Below, piece after piece: positions 1 to 5,081 of a stretch of DNA of 5,365 bases. The notes below the pieces were generated by a model, which was given only the letters and a program-made list of their open reading frames with translations, was not told where the DNA came from and ran no database searches. The stretch is taken from assembly GCA_903851455.1 (NCBI GenBank), contig CAINOM010000155.1, positions 1-5,365 on the forward strand, written 5' to 3'. Positions within the stretch are counted from its first letter, which is position 1; each line of letters opens with the position of its first letter. The DNA is from an uncultured Bacteroidota bacterium. Its GTDB lineage: Bacteria; Bacteroidota; Bacteroidia; Chitinophagales; Chitinophagaceae. The translations under genes and the position numbers were made by a program.

Positions 1-77
1 AGGAGATTCGAACTCCCATGCCCGTTAAAGGCGCTACCACCTCAAAGTAGTGCGTCTACCAGTTTCGCCACCTCCGC
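1..77 (-). tRNA. tRNA-Leu (anticodon GAG), 3' end cut by window edge
   Basis: This tRNA decodes CUU/CUC leucine codons. Read on the minus strand, it starts at 77 with the 5' acceptor strand GCGGAGG (71-77). A D-arm follows with a GCG/CGC stem around a loop that contains GGTAGA. The anticodon stem is CTACT/GGTAG (46-50 with 34-38), and the seven-base loop has T33 followed by GAG (plus-strand positions 41-43). A long type II variable arm follows (about 18-33), with a small GCC/GGC stem, as expected for leucine tRNAs. The T arm is GGGAG / TTCGAAT / CTCCT (1-17). The 3' acceptor strand and discriminator base lie outside the window, so the gene is incomplete here because of the window edge, not because it is broken. 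The long variable arm together with the GAG anticodon makes the leucine identity firm. Confidence 0.95.
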
Positions 78-89
78 GTTTGAGGAGCG

Positions 90-97
90 CAAAGATA
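90..97 (-). promoter_or_regulatory. Candidate -7 promoter box for tRNA-Leu
   Basis: On the minus strand this reads TATCTTTG, an exact match to the Bacteroidota primary sigma factor -7 motif TAnnTTTG. It lies 12 nt upstream of the first tRNA base, so transcription would start only a few bases before the mature 5' end, as is usual for a tRNA gene. No clear TTTG -33 element is visible at the expected distance; that region is occupied by a pyrimidine-rich tandem repeat (102-133). The motif match is seen; promoter function is inferred. Confidence 0.65.
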
Positions 98-101
98 AGT
101 A

Positions 102-133
102 AAAAGTTGAAAGGTTGAAAGGTTAAAAAGTTG
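102..133. repeat. Four tandem copies of an imperfect 8-nt repeat
   Basis: Four consecutive octamers are visible on the plus strand: AAAAGTTG (102-109), AAAGGTTG (110-117), AAAGGTTA (118-125) and AAAAGTTG (126-133). They differ from each other only at the fourth and the last position. The array begins 4 nt upstream of the tRNA promoter's -7 box and covers where its -33 region would be. On the tRNA's strand it is a pyrimidine-rich tract of CAAC and T-runs. It may be a microsatellite-like array or an upstream promoter element; the sequence does not decide between them. Confidence 0.7.
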
Positions 134-146
134 ATACCTGAAATAA

Positions 147-179
147 GAGGCCAGGCGCCTCATTCAGCAGAAACTCTGC
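147..179 (-). terminator. Two small hairpins after the kinase gene, possible weak terminator
   Basis: Directly after the kinase stop codon (minus strand) there is a perfect 5-bp stem with a 3-nt loop (GCAGA 167-171 with TCTGC 175-179). It is followed by a second 5-bp stem, GAGGC 147-151 with GCCTC 157-161. On the minus strand the second hairpin runs into TTATTTC, which is T-rich but not a proper T tract. The position, between the end of the kinase gene and the separately promoted tRNA, fits a transcription end or an mRNA 3' stabiliser, but the stems are short. This is a weak call. Confidence 0.35.
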
Positions 180-180
180 G

Positions 181-1317
181 CTATTTCCTCAGTATTATCC
201 TGAAAGTAGTCCCTTTACCTATTTCACTATGCTTCACATAAATGGAGCCGTGGTGGTACTTTTCGATAATTCGACGGGACAGTGAAAGGCCCAGCCCCCA
301 CCCTCTTTTCTTAGTTGTAAAGCCAGGAGTAAAAACTTTTTTAAGCTGATGGCCCGGAATGCCCTTGCCCGTGTCCTGAACGTCTATCCACACCTGCTGG
401 GGATGATTGGTGACCGTTATGTCTATTTTACCGCTCCCCCCCATGGAATCAAGCGCATTCCGGATGAGGTTTTCCATGACCCAGTCGAACAGCGGACCGC
501 TAATGTTTACCGGCAACTCCTTCTGTTGGCTGTGCAGGCTGATCAATACCTTGTTGGGGGATCGCCGCTGCATGTAGGCCACTATGTCACCAAGCCGTGC
601 CAGCAGGTCCTCTTCCTCAAGCTGCGGCGAGCTGCCGACTTTACTAAACCTATCTGCTACAAGTTTCAGCCGGTCCAGGTCCTTTTGCATTTCGGTCACA
701 GCATCGTTGTTCGCATCATTGTCGCGAAGCAGCTCCAGCCAGGCTTCTATGGAGCTAAGCGGTGTGCCCAGCTGATGGGCTGTCTCCTTGGACAGTCCGA
801 CCCAGACCTGGTTTTGCAAGCTGCGGTTGGCTGCGCTTAGCGCTATTAGCACTACAATGAGAAACAGGATAATGATAGCCAGCTGCACGTAGGGGAAGTA
901 CCGCAGTTGTGTAAGCAGGTATGACTCGCCATAATAGACATAGTTTTTACCCGTGCCGTAGTCCGCCACTATGGGCGCATGGGTTTCTTTGAACTCTTCG
1001 AGCTTTTGCTTGACCACCTTATGCGGATTTACCGCGTGCAGCGTGTCTATATTCCTCGAATCGAATATCTGGCCCTTGTCATCAAGAATGATGAGTGGAA
1101 TGGTCGTGTTTCTGGCGATGATATTGCTGGCAAGGGCTGTTTCCTGAAGGTTGTCAGACTTGATAAGCGTTTTCAGCGCCCCGGCAAGTTCTTCCACTTT
1201 CTTCTTCTCTTCGTCGGCGAGTTTGCCAGCAAGTTGACTCGTATAATACAGCGATGCCCCAACGATGAACAGCGCTACAAAAGCAAGATATGTTTTCCAA
1301 TTTAAATACTGACGCAT
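181..1317 (-). CDS. Two-transmembrane sensor histidine kinase (orphan in this window)
   Basis: This is an inner-membrane sensor kinase of 378 residues that would autophosphorylate on a histidine and pass the phosphate to a response regulator. Two hydrophobic segments (about 8-28 and 143-163) enclose a roughly 115-residue periplasmic sensor region with no domain I recognise. There is no room for a HAMP domain: the H-box ETAHQLGTPLSS follows about 15 residues after the second membrane segment, with phospho-acceptor His181. The ATPase domain is complete: N-box NLIRNALDSM (283-292), G1 DTGKGI (315-320), F-box FTPGF (329-333) and G2 GWGLGL (339-344). The start ATG at 1315-1317 has a purine-rich GGGGAAGAA about 5 nt upstream and leads directly into the first membrane helix. 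No response regulator is adjacent, so its partner and signal cannot be stated. The family assignment is firm; the HQLGTP H-box is one I associate with Bacteroidota kinases. Confidence 0.96.
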   Translation of the reverse strand: MRQYLNWKTYLAFVALFIVGASLYYTSQLAGKLADEEKKKVEELAGALKTLIKSDNLQETALASNIIARNTTIPLIILDDKGQIFDSRNIDTLHAVNPHKVVKQKLEEFKETHAPIVADYGTGKNYVYYGESYLLTQLRYFPYVQLAIIILFLIVVLIALSAANRSLQNQVWVGLSKETAHQLGTPLSSIEAWLELLRDNDANNDAVTEMQKDLDRLKLVADRFSKVGSSPQLEEEDLLARLGDIVAYMQRRSPNKVLISLHSQQKELPVNISGPLFDWVMENLIRNALDSMGGSGKIDITVTNHPQQVWIDVQDTGKGIPGHQLKKVFTPGFTTKKRGWGLGLSLSRRIIEKYHHGSIYVKHSEIGKGTTFRIILRK

Positions 1318-1347
1318 GACATTTCTTCCCCGTAAACGAAGTAACGG

Positions 1348-1355
1348 TAAAAATA
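1348..1355 (-). promoter_or_regulatory. Weak -7-like box upstream of the histidine kinase
   Basis: On the minus strand this reads TATTTTTA, one mismatch (final base) from TAnnTTTG. It lies about 30 nt upstream of the kinase start, inside the divergent gap. No TTTG -33 element is visible at a suitable distance, and the region is A/T-rich, so a near match by chance is quite possible. Confidence 0.25.
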
Positions 1356-1379
1356 TTATGATTTTGAAGGAATTACCAT

Positions 1380-1387
1380 TATTTTTG
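1380..1387 (+). promoter_or_regulatory. Candidate -7 promoter box for the 1409-3077 gene trio
   Basis: TATTTTTG is an exact match to the Bacteroidota -7 motif TAnnTTTG. It is placed so that transcription would begin about 15 nt before the ATG at 1409. A TTTG at 1363-1366 resembles a -33 element, but the 13-nt spacing is shorter than the usual roughly 19-21 nt. A GAGGA sequence (1390-1394) lies 14 nt before the start codon, somewhat too far for a standard ribosome binding site. Confidence 0.45.
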
Positions 1388-1408
1388 CCGAGGAAATTTT
1401 AACAATTC

Positions 1409-1627
1409 ATGGACATCCAACACAACAATCACGAAATAGAGATAGATAACCCCAACGATATAGAGCACAGCAAACCCTCTAAATCGCGTTTTTTATTTCT
1501 TTTGTCTTTCTTCGGTTTTTTCATCTTCGCATGGGCTGGCTGCTACAATCTTTATGAGCACAAGTACCAGAAAAACGATAAAATAACAGCGCCTGACAAT
1601 ACGCTTTACGACCCTAAGTACAAATAA
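1409..1627 (+). CDS. Small single-pass membrane protein of unknown function (72 aa)
   Basis: I do not recognise this protein. It has three parts: a hydrophilic, Asn/Asp/Glu-rich N-terminus (residues 1-26) ending in a basic stretch (KPSKSR), one strongly hydrophobic Phe/Leu-rich segment (about 27-47), and a short charged C-terminal tail. Basic residues just before the helix suggest an N-in, C-out orientation, though tail lysines weaken that prediction. A signal anchor is more likely than a cleaved signal peptide, because no clear cleavage site follows the helix. The Cys in AGCYNL is not preceded by a good lipobox and lies at the far end of the helix. It is considered real because it has its own promoter-like sequence, is separated by only 24 nt from the glycosyltransferase gene on the same strand, and has a plausible membrane protein composition. 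It may be co-transcribed with the glycosyltransferase; a functional link is inference. Confidence 0.72.
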   Translation: MDIQHNNHEIEIDNPNDIEHSKPSKSRFLFLLSFFGFFIFAWAGCYNLYEHKYQKNDKITAPDNTLYDPKYK

Positions 1628-1651
1628 TCAATCAGTAGCACAAACCCCGCT

Positions 1652-2698
1652 ATGATCTTATGCCATAAGGATACAGCCGTTGTAATATTAAGCTACAATG
1701 GAACTAAATGGCATGAACTTTTTTTGCCGAAAATAGTGGAGCAGGCAACGTCCGGCTACGATGTTATCGTTGTTGACAATGCATCTACCGATGACACGCT
1801 CCAGTACGTTCAGCAAAACTTCCCTTCCGTAATGACGCTTCAGATAGCTGTGAACCACGGGTTTGCGAATGGCTATTATGAGGCCCTCAAACAGATAAAG
1901 GCCAAATACTATATACTGCTCAGTGCAGATTTTGAAGTGACGGACCATTGGTTCCCACCGCTTCATGAAGCCATGGAACGTGATGAAATGCTGGCGGCCT
2001 GCCAGCCTAAGATACGTTACTGGCGGGACCGTGAATGCTTTGAATATGCGGGCGCCGGCGGCGGGTTTATGGACAAATACGGCTACATGTTTTGCCGCGG
2101 CCGCATCTTCTTTGACCTTGAAAAAGATCACGGGCAATACGACGACAACATAGAAGTGTTCTGGGCATCCGGCGGCTGCATTATGATGCGCTCTGACCTT
2201 TACCATAAAATGGGCGGCCTGGATAATGACCTGTATGCCCACATGGAAGAAATAGACTTGTGCTGGCGGCTGAAGAATGCAGGATATAAGATAGGCTATG
2301 TAGGCAATTCACTGGTATACCATGTGGGCGGCAGCGTGATCAGCTATGGGAGCCCGCAGAAGCTTTATTACAACTTTAGAAACAACCTTATTCTCCTGCT
2401 CAAGAACGAGAAAGGCTCGCGCCTGGCATGGCTTTTCCCGCTGCGCTTTATACTTGATGGCCTGGCAGGGCTGCGTCTGCTGTTCACTGGCAACATCAAG
2501 CATACGTTCATCATTGTAAAAGCTCACTTCCATGTATATCGTGACTTCGGAAAATGGATGAAACGGCGCAATGAGAATAAGAAAATGATAACCCGCCGCA
2601 ATGAAGAGGGCATCTACACCCGCAGTATTGTTTGGGACTACTTCCTGCTGAAAAGAAAAAAGTTTACCGATCTGAAGTGGACACCTAAGAAGCTCTAA
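1652..2698 (+). CDS. Family 2 glycosyltransferase (rhamnosyltransferase-like, COG1216 type)
   Basis: This 348-residue enzyme transfers a sugar from a nucleotide-sugar donor to an acceptor, most likely during assembly of a cell-surface polysaccharide or glycolipid; donor and acceptor are unknown. It starts with the GT-A fold signature VVILSYNG (10-17), then the nucleotide-binding VVDNASTDDT (40-49) and NHGFANG (68-74). The metal-binding DXD position is SAD (91-93). The acceptor-side motif FWASGGCIMM (170-179) leads to the catalytic EEIDLCWR (199-206) and then YHVGGS (223-228), the order seen in the WbbL/RfbF-like group. The C-terminal 90 residues contain moderately hydrophobic, amphipathic-looking stretches (about 258-279) and a very basic tail (about 301-348), consistent with attachment to the inner face of the membrane. 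ATG 1652 places the first beta strand a few residues in, as usual. No clear ribosome binding site is visible. It lies between the mini membrane protein and the cupin gene, probably in one transcript. Confidence 0.95.
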   Translation: MILCHKDTAVVILSYNGTKWHELFLPKIVEQATSGYDVIVVDNASTDDTLQYVQQNFPSVMTLQIAVNHGFANGYYEALKQIKAKYYILLSADFEVTDHWFPPLHEAMERDEMLAACQPKIRYWRDRECFEYAGAGGGFMDKYGYMFCRGRIFFDLEKDHGQYDDNIEVFWASGGCIMMRSDLYHKMGGLDNDLYAHMEEIDLCWRLKNAGYKIGYVGNSLVYHVGGSVISYGSPQKLYYNFRNNLILLLKNEKGSRLAWLFPLRFILDGLAGLRLLFTGNIKHTFIIVKAHFHVYRDFGKWMKRRNENKKMITRRNEEGIYTRSIVWDYFLLKRKKFTDLKWTPKKL

Positions 2699-2726
2699 AG
2701 TCACGATTACAAATTCATCCTCCCGT

Positions 2727-3077
2727 ATGGCTGCCAATATTCCTTTTCAAATCACCGACTGGAGTAAGATACCCGTGACAGAACATCAAGGCGCGAATGG
2801 CGTAGCTCACTGGCAGACGTCGCAAATAGGCGATCTGAGAATAAGAATTGTAACCTATTCTGCAAATTACGAAGCTGACCACTGGTGCCGGAAAGGTCAC
2901 ATCATATACTGCGTAGAAGGGGAAATGACCACAGAGTTATCAACCGGCGAAAAATTCACAATGAATGCGGGTATGACCTACCAGGTATCGGATGGTCTTA
3001 GTTCGCACAAAAGCTATTCAAAGAATGGTGTTAAGCTCTTTGTAGTGGATGGAGAATTCCTGGCACATTTGGGGTAA
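2727..3077 (+). CDS. DHWC-motif single-domain cupin protein
   Basis: This is a complete 116-residue, one-domain cupin (small beta barrel, probably cytoplasmic and metal-binding). Cupin motif 1 is seen as DHWCRKGHIIYCVEGE (51-66), with candidate metal ligands His52, His58 and Glu64 or Glu66. The motif 2 region lies around 79-98, with His94 as the likely last ligand. The DHWC signature followed by KGHII-(Y)-x-(V/L)-EGE matches the group annotated as 'DHCW motif cupin fold protein', whose biochemical role is not known to me. No signal peptide is present. The gene lies 28 nt after the glycosyltransferase stop on the same strand. A sugar-related role (epimerase or isomerase cupins exist) is possible from context only. 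The start at 2727 is the first in-frame ATG after the preceding gene. Confidence 0.9.
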   Translation: MAANIPFQITDWSKIPVTEHQGANGVAHWQTSQIGDLRIRIVTYSANYEADHWCRKGHIIYCVEGEMTTELSTGEKFTMNAGMTYQVSDGLSSHKSYSKNGVKLFVVDGEFLAHLG

Positions 3078-3233
3078 AATGGGTTTAGCCGGTAATTCAA
3101 GTCCAACTATAAAACGAACAGGACTAGAGACAGAATTACACACATTATCTATTCACTGTGTTTTCAGTACCCCCAGGCATCCTCACATTTTGATCAAATA
3201 CAAAAAAATAAAACGGGGTCGATTAAACTTAAC

Positions 3234-3250
3234 TGGACAAAAAAAGTCCA
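3234..3250 (+). repeat. Inverted repeat TGGAC / GTCCA with A7 loop
   Basis: A perfect 5-bp stem (3234-3238 with 3246-3250) encloses seven adenines. A further outer pair, GTCG (3219-3222) with CGAC (3255-3258), could extend it with unequal internal loops. There is no following T tract on the plus strand, so it is not a standard terminator for the cupin gene. A regulatory site is possible but unproven. Confidence 0.45.
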
Positions 3251-3293
3251 ACCACGACTTTACGTATTCATATTCAATCATTTAACTTTAAAA

Positions 3294-3311
3294 TATCCCA
3301 AAAAAGGGATA
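3294..3311 (+). promoter_or_regulatory. Inverted repeat TATCCC / GGGATA with A6 loop, operator-like
   Basis: A perfect 6-bp inverted repeat (3294-3299 with 3306-3311) surrounds six adenines. Its right arm overlaps the first two bases of the candidate -7 box at 3310-3317, and it fills the spacer between that box and a weak TTTA at 3287-3290 in the -33 position. That is a typical place for a repressor or activator site. The symmetry is seen directly; the operator role is inferred. Confidence 0.4.
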
Positions 3312-3317
3312 ACTTCG
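3310..3317 (+). promoter_or_regulatory. Candidate -7 promoter box for the secreted Ig-like protein
   Basis: TAACTTCG is one mismatch from TAnnTTTG and lies 21 nt upstream of the ATG at 3339, which would give a short A-rich 5' leader. A TTTA (3287-3290) sits 19 nt upstream of the box at the -33 position. An alternative near match, TAACTTTA, lies at 3283-3290. Confidence 0.45.
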
Positions 3318-3338
3318 CACCTCAAAAAATAAAAACAA

Positions 3339-4436
3339 ATGAGAATAACATCTATTTTTTATCTGCTGGTTACAATGTTATTGTGCTCTAATTCCTATGC
3401 ACAGACGGTAACTATCTCTGCAAGTCCCAGCGACACGATCTGCAGCGGCACATCCGTAACTTTTACCGCAACCGCTGTGGGCAGCGGCACTTATGGATAT
3501 ATATGGAAGGTGAACAGCACTTATGTAGGCACCTCTGCATCTACTTACAGCTCTGCCACGCTTGCAAACGGAGATATGGTTTCCTGCCTGCTTACCAACG
3601 CAGCGGGAGACACCATCTTTGCCCTGTCGGATACGATCACAATGACTGTGAACAGCATGCCCGTTGTAAATCCGATCACGGGTATCGACAGCGTGTGCAA
3701 GGGCGACTCAGTGCGGTTGTCTGACCTTACACCCGGTGGCATATGGGTGAGCAGCAATACTACTGCCGCAACAGTGAGCGACAGTGGCTGGGTAACCGGA
3801 CTTGCGCTGCCAATAGGTGGCGCCGGACCAGGCGGACCATCGATCAGGATATTCTACATCATGTCGAACAGCTGCGGTACAGACACTGCGCGTGTGCGCT
3901 TTTACATAAGGGTACCCGCATCGCCCATTATCTCTGCCGGTACATCAGTTTGTATGGACTCTACAATCGTACTTTTAGATTCGGCACGTGGCGGCTCGTG
4001 GCTCAGCCTTGACACCACTATTGCTACGTTCCTGCCTTTCCCTCCGGGCAACAACCTGGTGGGTGTATCACCGGGCACTGCGACTATATTGTACAGCGTG
4101 TCTAATATTTGCGGCAACTACCTGGATAGTGTGCAGATCACTGTAGTCAACTGCGACAGCGCCACCACCAGCGTTAAGGAAACAGCATCACTTGCTAAAA
4201 GCTGCTCTGTGTTCCCAAATCCATCGAATGGTGCATTCAATGTCTCTGTAAGCTCCGCTAAATACAGCGAGGTAAACTGCACCATCTCCAACATAGTAGG
4301 TGTGAAGACAAAGCAACTTACACTCCACACCAACGTTGAAAACGCATTGGACCTCGGTCTGCCAACCGGTGTATACTTCATGACCATATCTTCGGGAAAT
4401 GAAAAATACACAACGAAACTTGTGATCGTTCAATAA
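3339..4436 (+). CDS. Secreted Ig-like repeat protein with type IX secretion sorting domain
   Basis: This 365-residue protein would be exported by Sec and then carried across the outer membrane by the type IX secretion system, ending on the cell surface or outside the cell. A signal peptide spans residues 1-21 (hydrophobic core FYLLVTMLLC, cleavage after SYA, mature protein starting QTVT). Three beta-rich Ig-like modules follow: about 23-104, 105-191 and 193-270. Each module has an early and a late cysteine (C35/C83, C120/C179, C205/C258), suggesting one disulfide per module. Modules 2 and 3 are visibly related (SVCxxDS, GGxW, TxATxxx, SNxCG). The C-terminal domain (about 284-365) has the type A sorting pattern: VFPNPSNGAFNVSV, a central IVGVKTKQL and the final GVYFMTI...TTKLVIVQ. 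No enzyme domain is present, so adhesion or a structural role is likely. The gene has its own upstream region and ends at a strong terminator, so it is probably monocistronic. Confidence 0.92.
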   Translation: MRITSIFYLLVTMLLCSNSYAQTVTISASPSDTICSGTSVTFTATAVGSGTYGYIWKVNSTYVGTSASTYSSATLANGDMVSCLLTNAAGDTIFALSDTITMTVNSMPVVNPITGIDSVCKGDSVRLSDLTPGGIWVSSNTTAATVSDSGWVTGLALPIGGAGPGGPSIRIFYIMSNSCGTDTARVRFYIRVPASPIISAGTSVCMDSTIVLLDSARGGSWLSLDTTIATFLPFPPGNNLVGVSPGTATILYSVSNICGNYLDSVQITVVNCDSATTSVKETASLAKSCSVFPNPSNGAFNVSVSSAKYSEVNCTISNIVGVKTKQLTLHTNVENALDLGLPTGVYFMTISSGNEKYTTKLVIVQ

Positions 4437-4455
4437 TAACGAATTCAGACTGAGG

Positions 4456-4487
4456 GAGCCGCCTGATATGTGGGCGGCTCTTTTTTT
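4456..4487 (+). terminator. Strong intrinsic terminator after the secreted Ig-like protein gene
   Basis: A perfect 8-bp GC-rich stem, GAGCCGCC (4456-4463) with GGCGGCTC (4473-4480), encloses a 9-nt loop and is followed at once by seven T residues (4481-4487). It starts 20 nt after the stop codon at 4434-4436. This is a textbook Rho-independent terminator and separates this gene from the DoxX gene. Confidence 0.93.
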
Positions 4488-4533
4488 ATGCCCGCTGCGC
4501 CAGCCGGTACCATTTAGTTTTCGCTCAAATCTC

Positions 4534-4541
4534 TATCTTTA
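4534..4541 (+). promoter_or_regulatory. Candidate -7 promoter box for the DoxX gene
   Basis: TATCTTTA differs from TAnnTTTG only in its last base and lies 23 nt before the ATG at 4565, downstream of the terminator at 4456-4487, where a new promoter is needed. A T-rich stretch (4512-4521) lies upstream but has no exact TTTG at the expected spacing. Confidence 0.4.
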
Positions 4542-4564
4542 TAGCACAATCAATTTAAACTCAG

Positions 4565-4981
4565 ATGGCGCTTTTCTCACAGGTTGGCAAATACAGCAAT
4601 TTCGGACTGTTCATCATGCGGGCAGGAATAGGCGCCGTTATGATATTGTACGGGCTGCCAAAGCTGACGCATCCGGAAAAATGGGCCGGGCTCGGTGAGT
4701 CGATGGGTAACCTTCATATCCATTTCTGGCCTGCCTTCTGGGGTTTTATGTCTGCATTTACCATGACCGTCGGCGGACTGTTCTGCATACTCGGCCTATG
4801 GTTCAGGTTGGTGTGCCTGCTGCTTCTGTTCAACTTTATTGTGGCTGCAATGGTGCATTTATGTGGCAGCGGCAGTCTAAATGAACGGCTGAATGACGCT
4901 GCGCATGCGCTGGAGTTTTGTTTCATATTTTTCGGTTTCTTTTTTGTTGGTGCAGGCAGGATATCTGTGGACAGAAGTTAG
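4565..4981 (+). CDS. DoxX family four-helix membrane protein
   Basis: This 138-residue integral inner-membrane protein has four predicted helices (about 14-31, 56-75, 78-97 and 113-131). It carries the DoxX-type N-terminal pattern: a first helix containing FIMRAGIGAVMILYG, followed by the G-x-x-K-L turn (30-34) and a loop with HPEKW and GES(M)G before helix 2. Length and layout match the usual DoxX size. Family members have been linked to quinone or thiol-related redox functions and membrane stress in some bacteria, but many are uncharacterised, so no specific reaction is assigned. The ATG at 4565 places the first helix at the expected distance. An overlapping frame starting at 4468 is a shadow. 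The gene stands alone between a terminator and a convergent gene, so there is no operon context for its role. Confidence 0.92.
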   Translation: MALFSQVGKYSNFGLFIMRAGIGAVMILYGLPKLTHPEKWAGLGESMGNLHIHFWPAFWGFMSAFTMTVGGLFCILGLWFRLVCLLLLFNFIVAAMVHLCGSGSLNERLNDAAHALEFCFIFFGFFFVGAGRISVDRS

Positions 4982-5081
4982 GTATGTTTAACCGCGGAGA
5001 CGCCCTGCCGGCCGTGCCGTTCGGGGGCTGAGGCGCAATGCTTCCTCATAATTGACTAAGGTGTCCTACTTGCCGGTATAT

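Larger units (their letters stand above)
3078..3338. other. A/T-rich intergenic region with two A-loop hairpins
   Basis: This 261-bp gap lies between the cupin gene and the secreted-protein gene. I find no convincing gene here. An out-of-frame reading frame that begins inside the cupin gene and runs to 3285 has no recognisable protein features. The right half is markedly A/T-rich and holds two perfect inverted repeats with all-adenine loops (listed separately) and promoter-like boxes at 3283-3290 (TAACTTTA) and 3310-3317. No intrinsic terminator with a T tract is visible after the cupin gene. A 9-nt sequence AAGTCCAAC occurs at 3099-3107 and again at 3244-3252. Confidence 0.7.

Noticed and set aside
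349..840. 163-codon plus-strand open frame inside the histidine kinase gene
   Set aside because: It lies entirely antisense to a complete kinase with all catalytic motifs, and its translation has no recognisable domain or composition of a real protein.
979..1305. 108-codon plus-strand open frame antisense to the kinase sensor region
   Set aside because: Shadow of the kinase coding strand; no promoter, no domain.
1549..1560. Cysteine near the membrane helix of the 72-residue protein considered as a lipoprotein site
   Set aside because: It lies at the far end of the helix and the preceding residues (FAWAG before C) do not form a good lipobox; also the N-terminal part before the helix is too long and acidic for a signal peptide.
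1688..2242. 184-codon minus-strand open frame antisense to the glycosyltransferase
   Set aside because: Fully overlaps a well-supported GT2 gene; the translation is His/Val-rich without any motif.
2309..2737. 142-codon minus-strand open frame antisense to the glycosyltransferase 3' end
   Set aside because: Overlaps the GT2 gene and the cupin start; no family features seen.
3234..3250. A-loop hairpin considered as the terminator of the cupin gene
   Set aside because: Stem only 5 bp, no T tract after it, and more than 150 nt from the cupin stop codon.
3049..3285. 78-codon plus-strand frame from inside the cupin gene into the intergenic region
   Set aside because: Starts out of frame inside the cupin gene; the translation is low in hydrophobic pattern, rich in Lys/Ser/Thr from A/T-rich DNA, and has no domain.
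4468..4698. 76-codon plus-strand frame overlapping the terminator and the start of the DoxX gene
   Set aside because: Begins within the terminator stem-loop region and overlaps DoxX in another frame; the DoxX frame has the family motifs and membrane helices.
4982..5081. GC-rich convergent gap examined for a bidirectional terminator
   Set aside because: Several GCC/GGC stretches could pair in different ways, but no stem is clearly preferred and no T tract follows on either strand.
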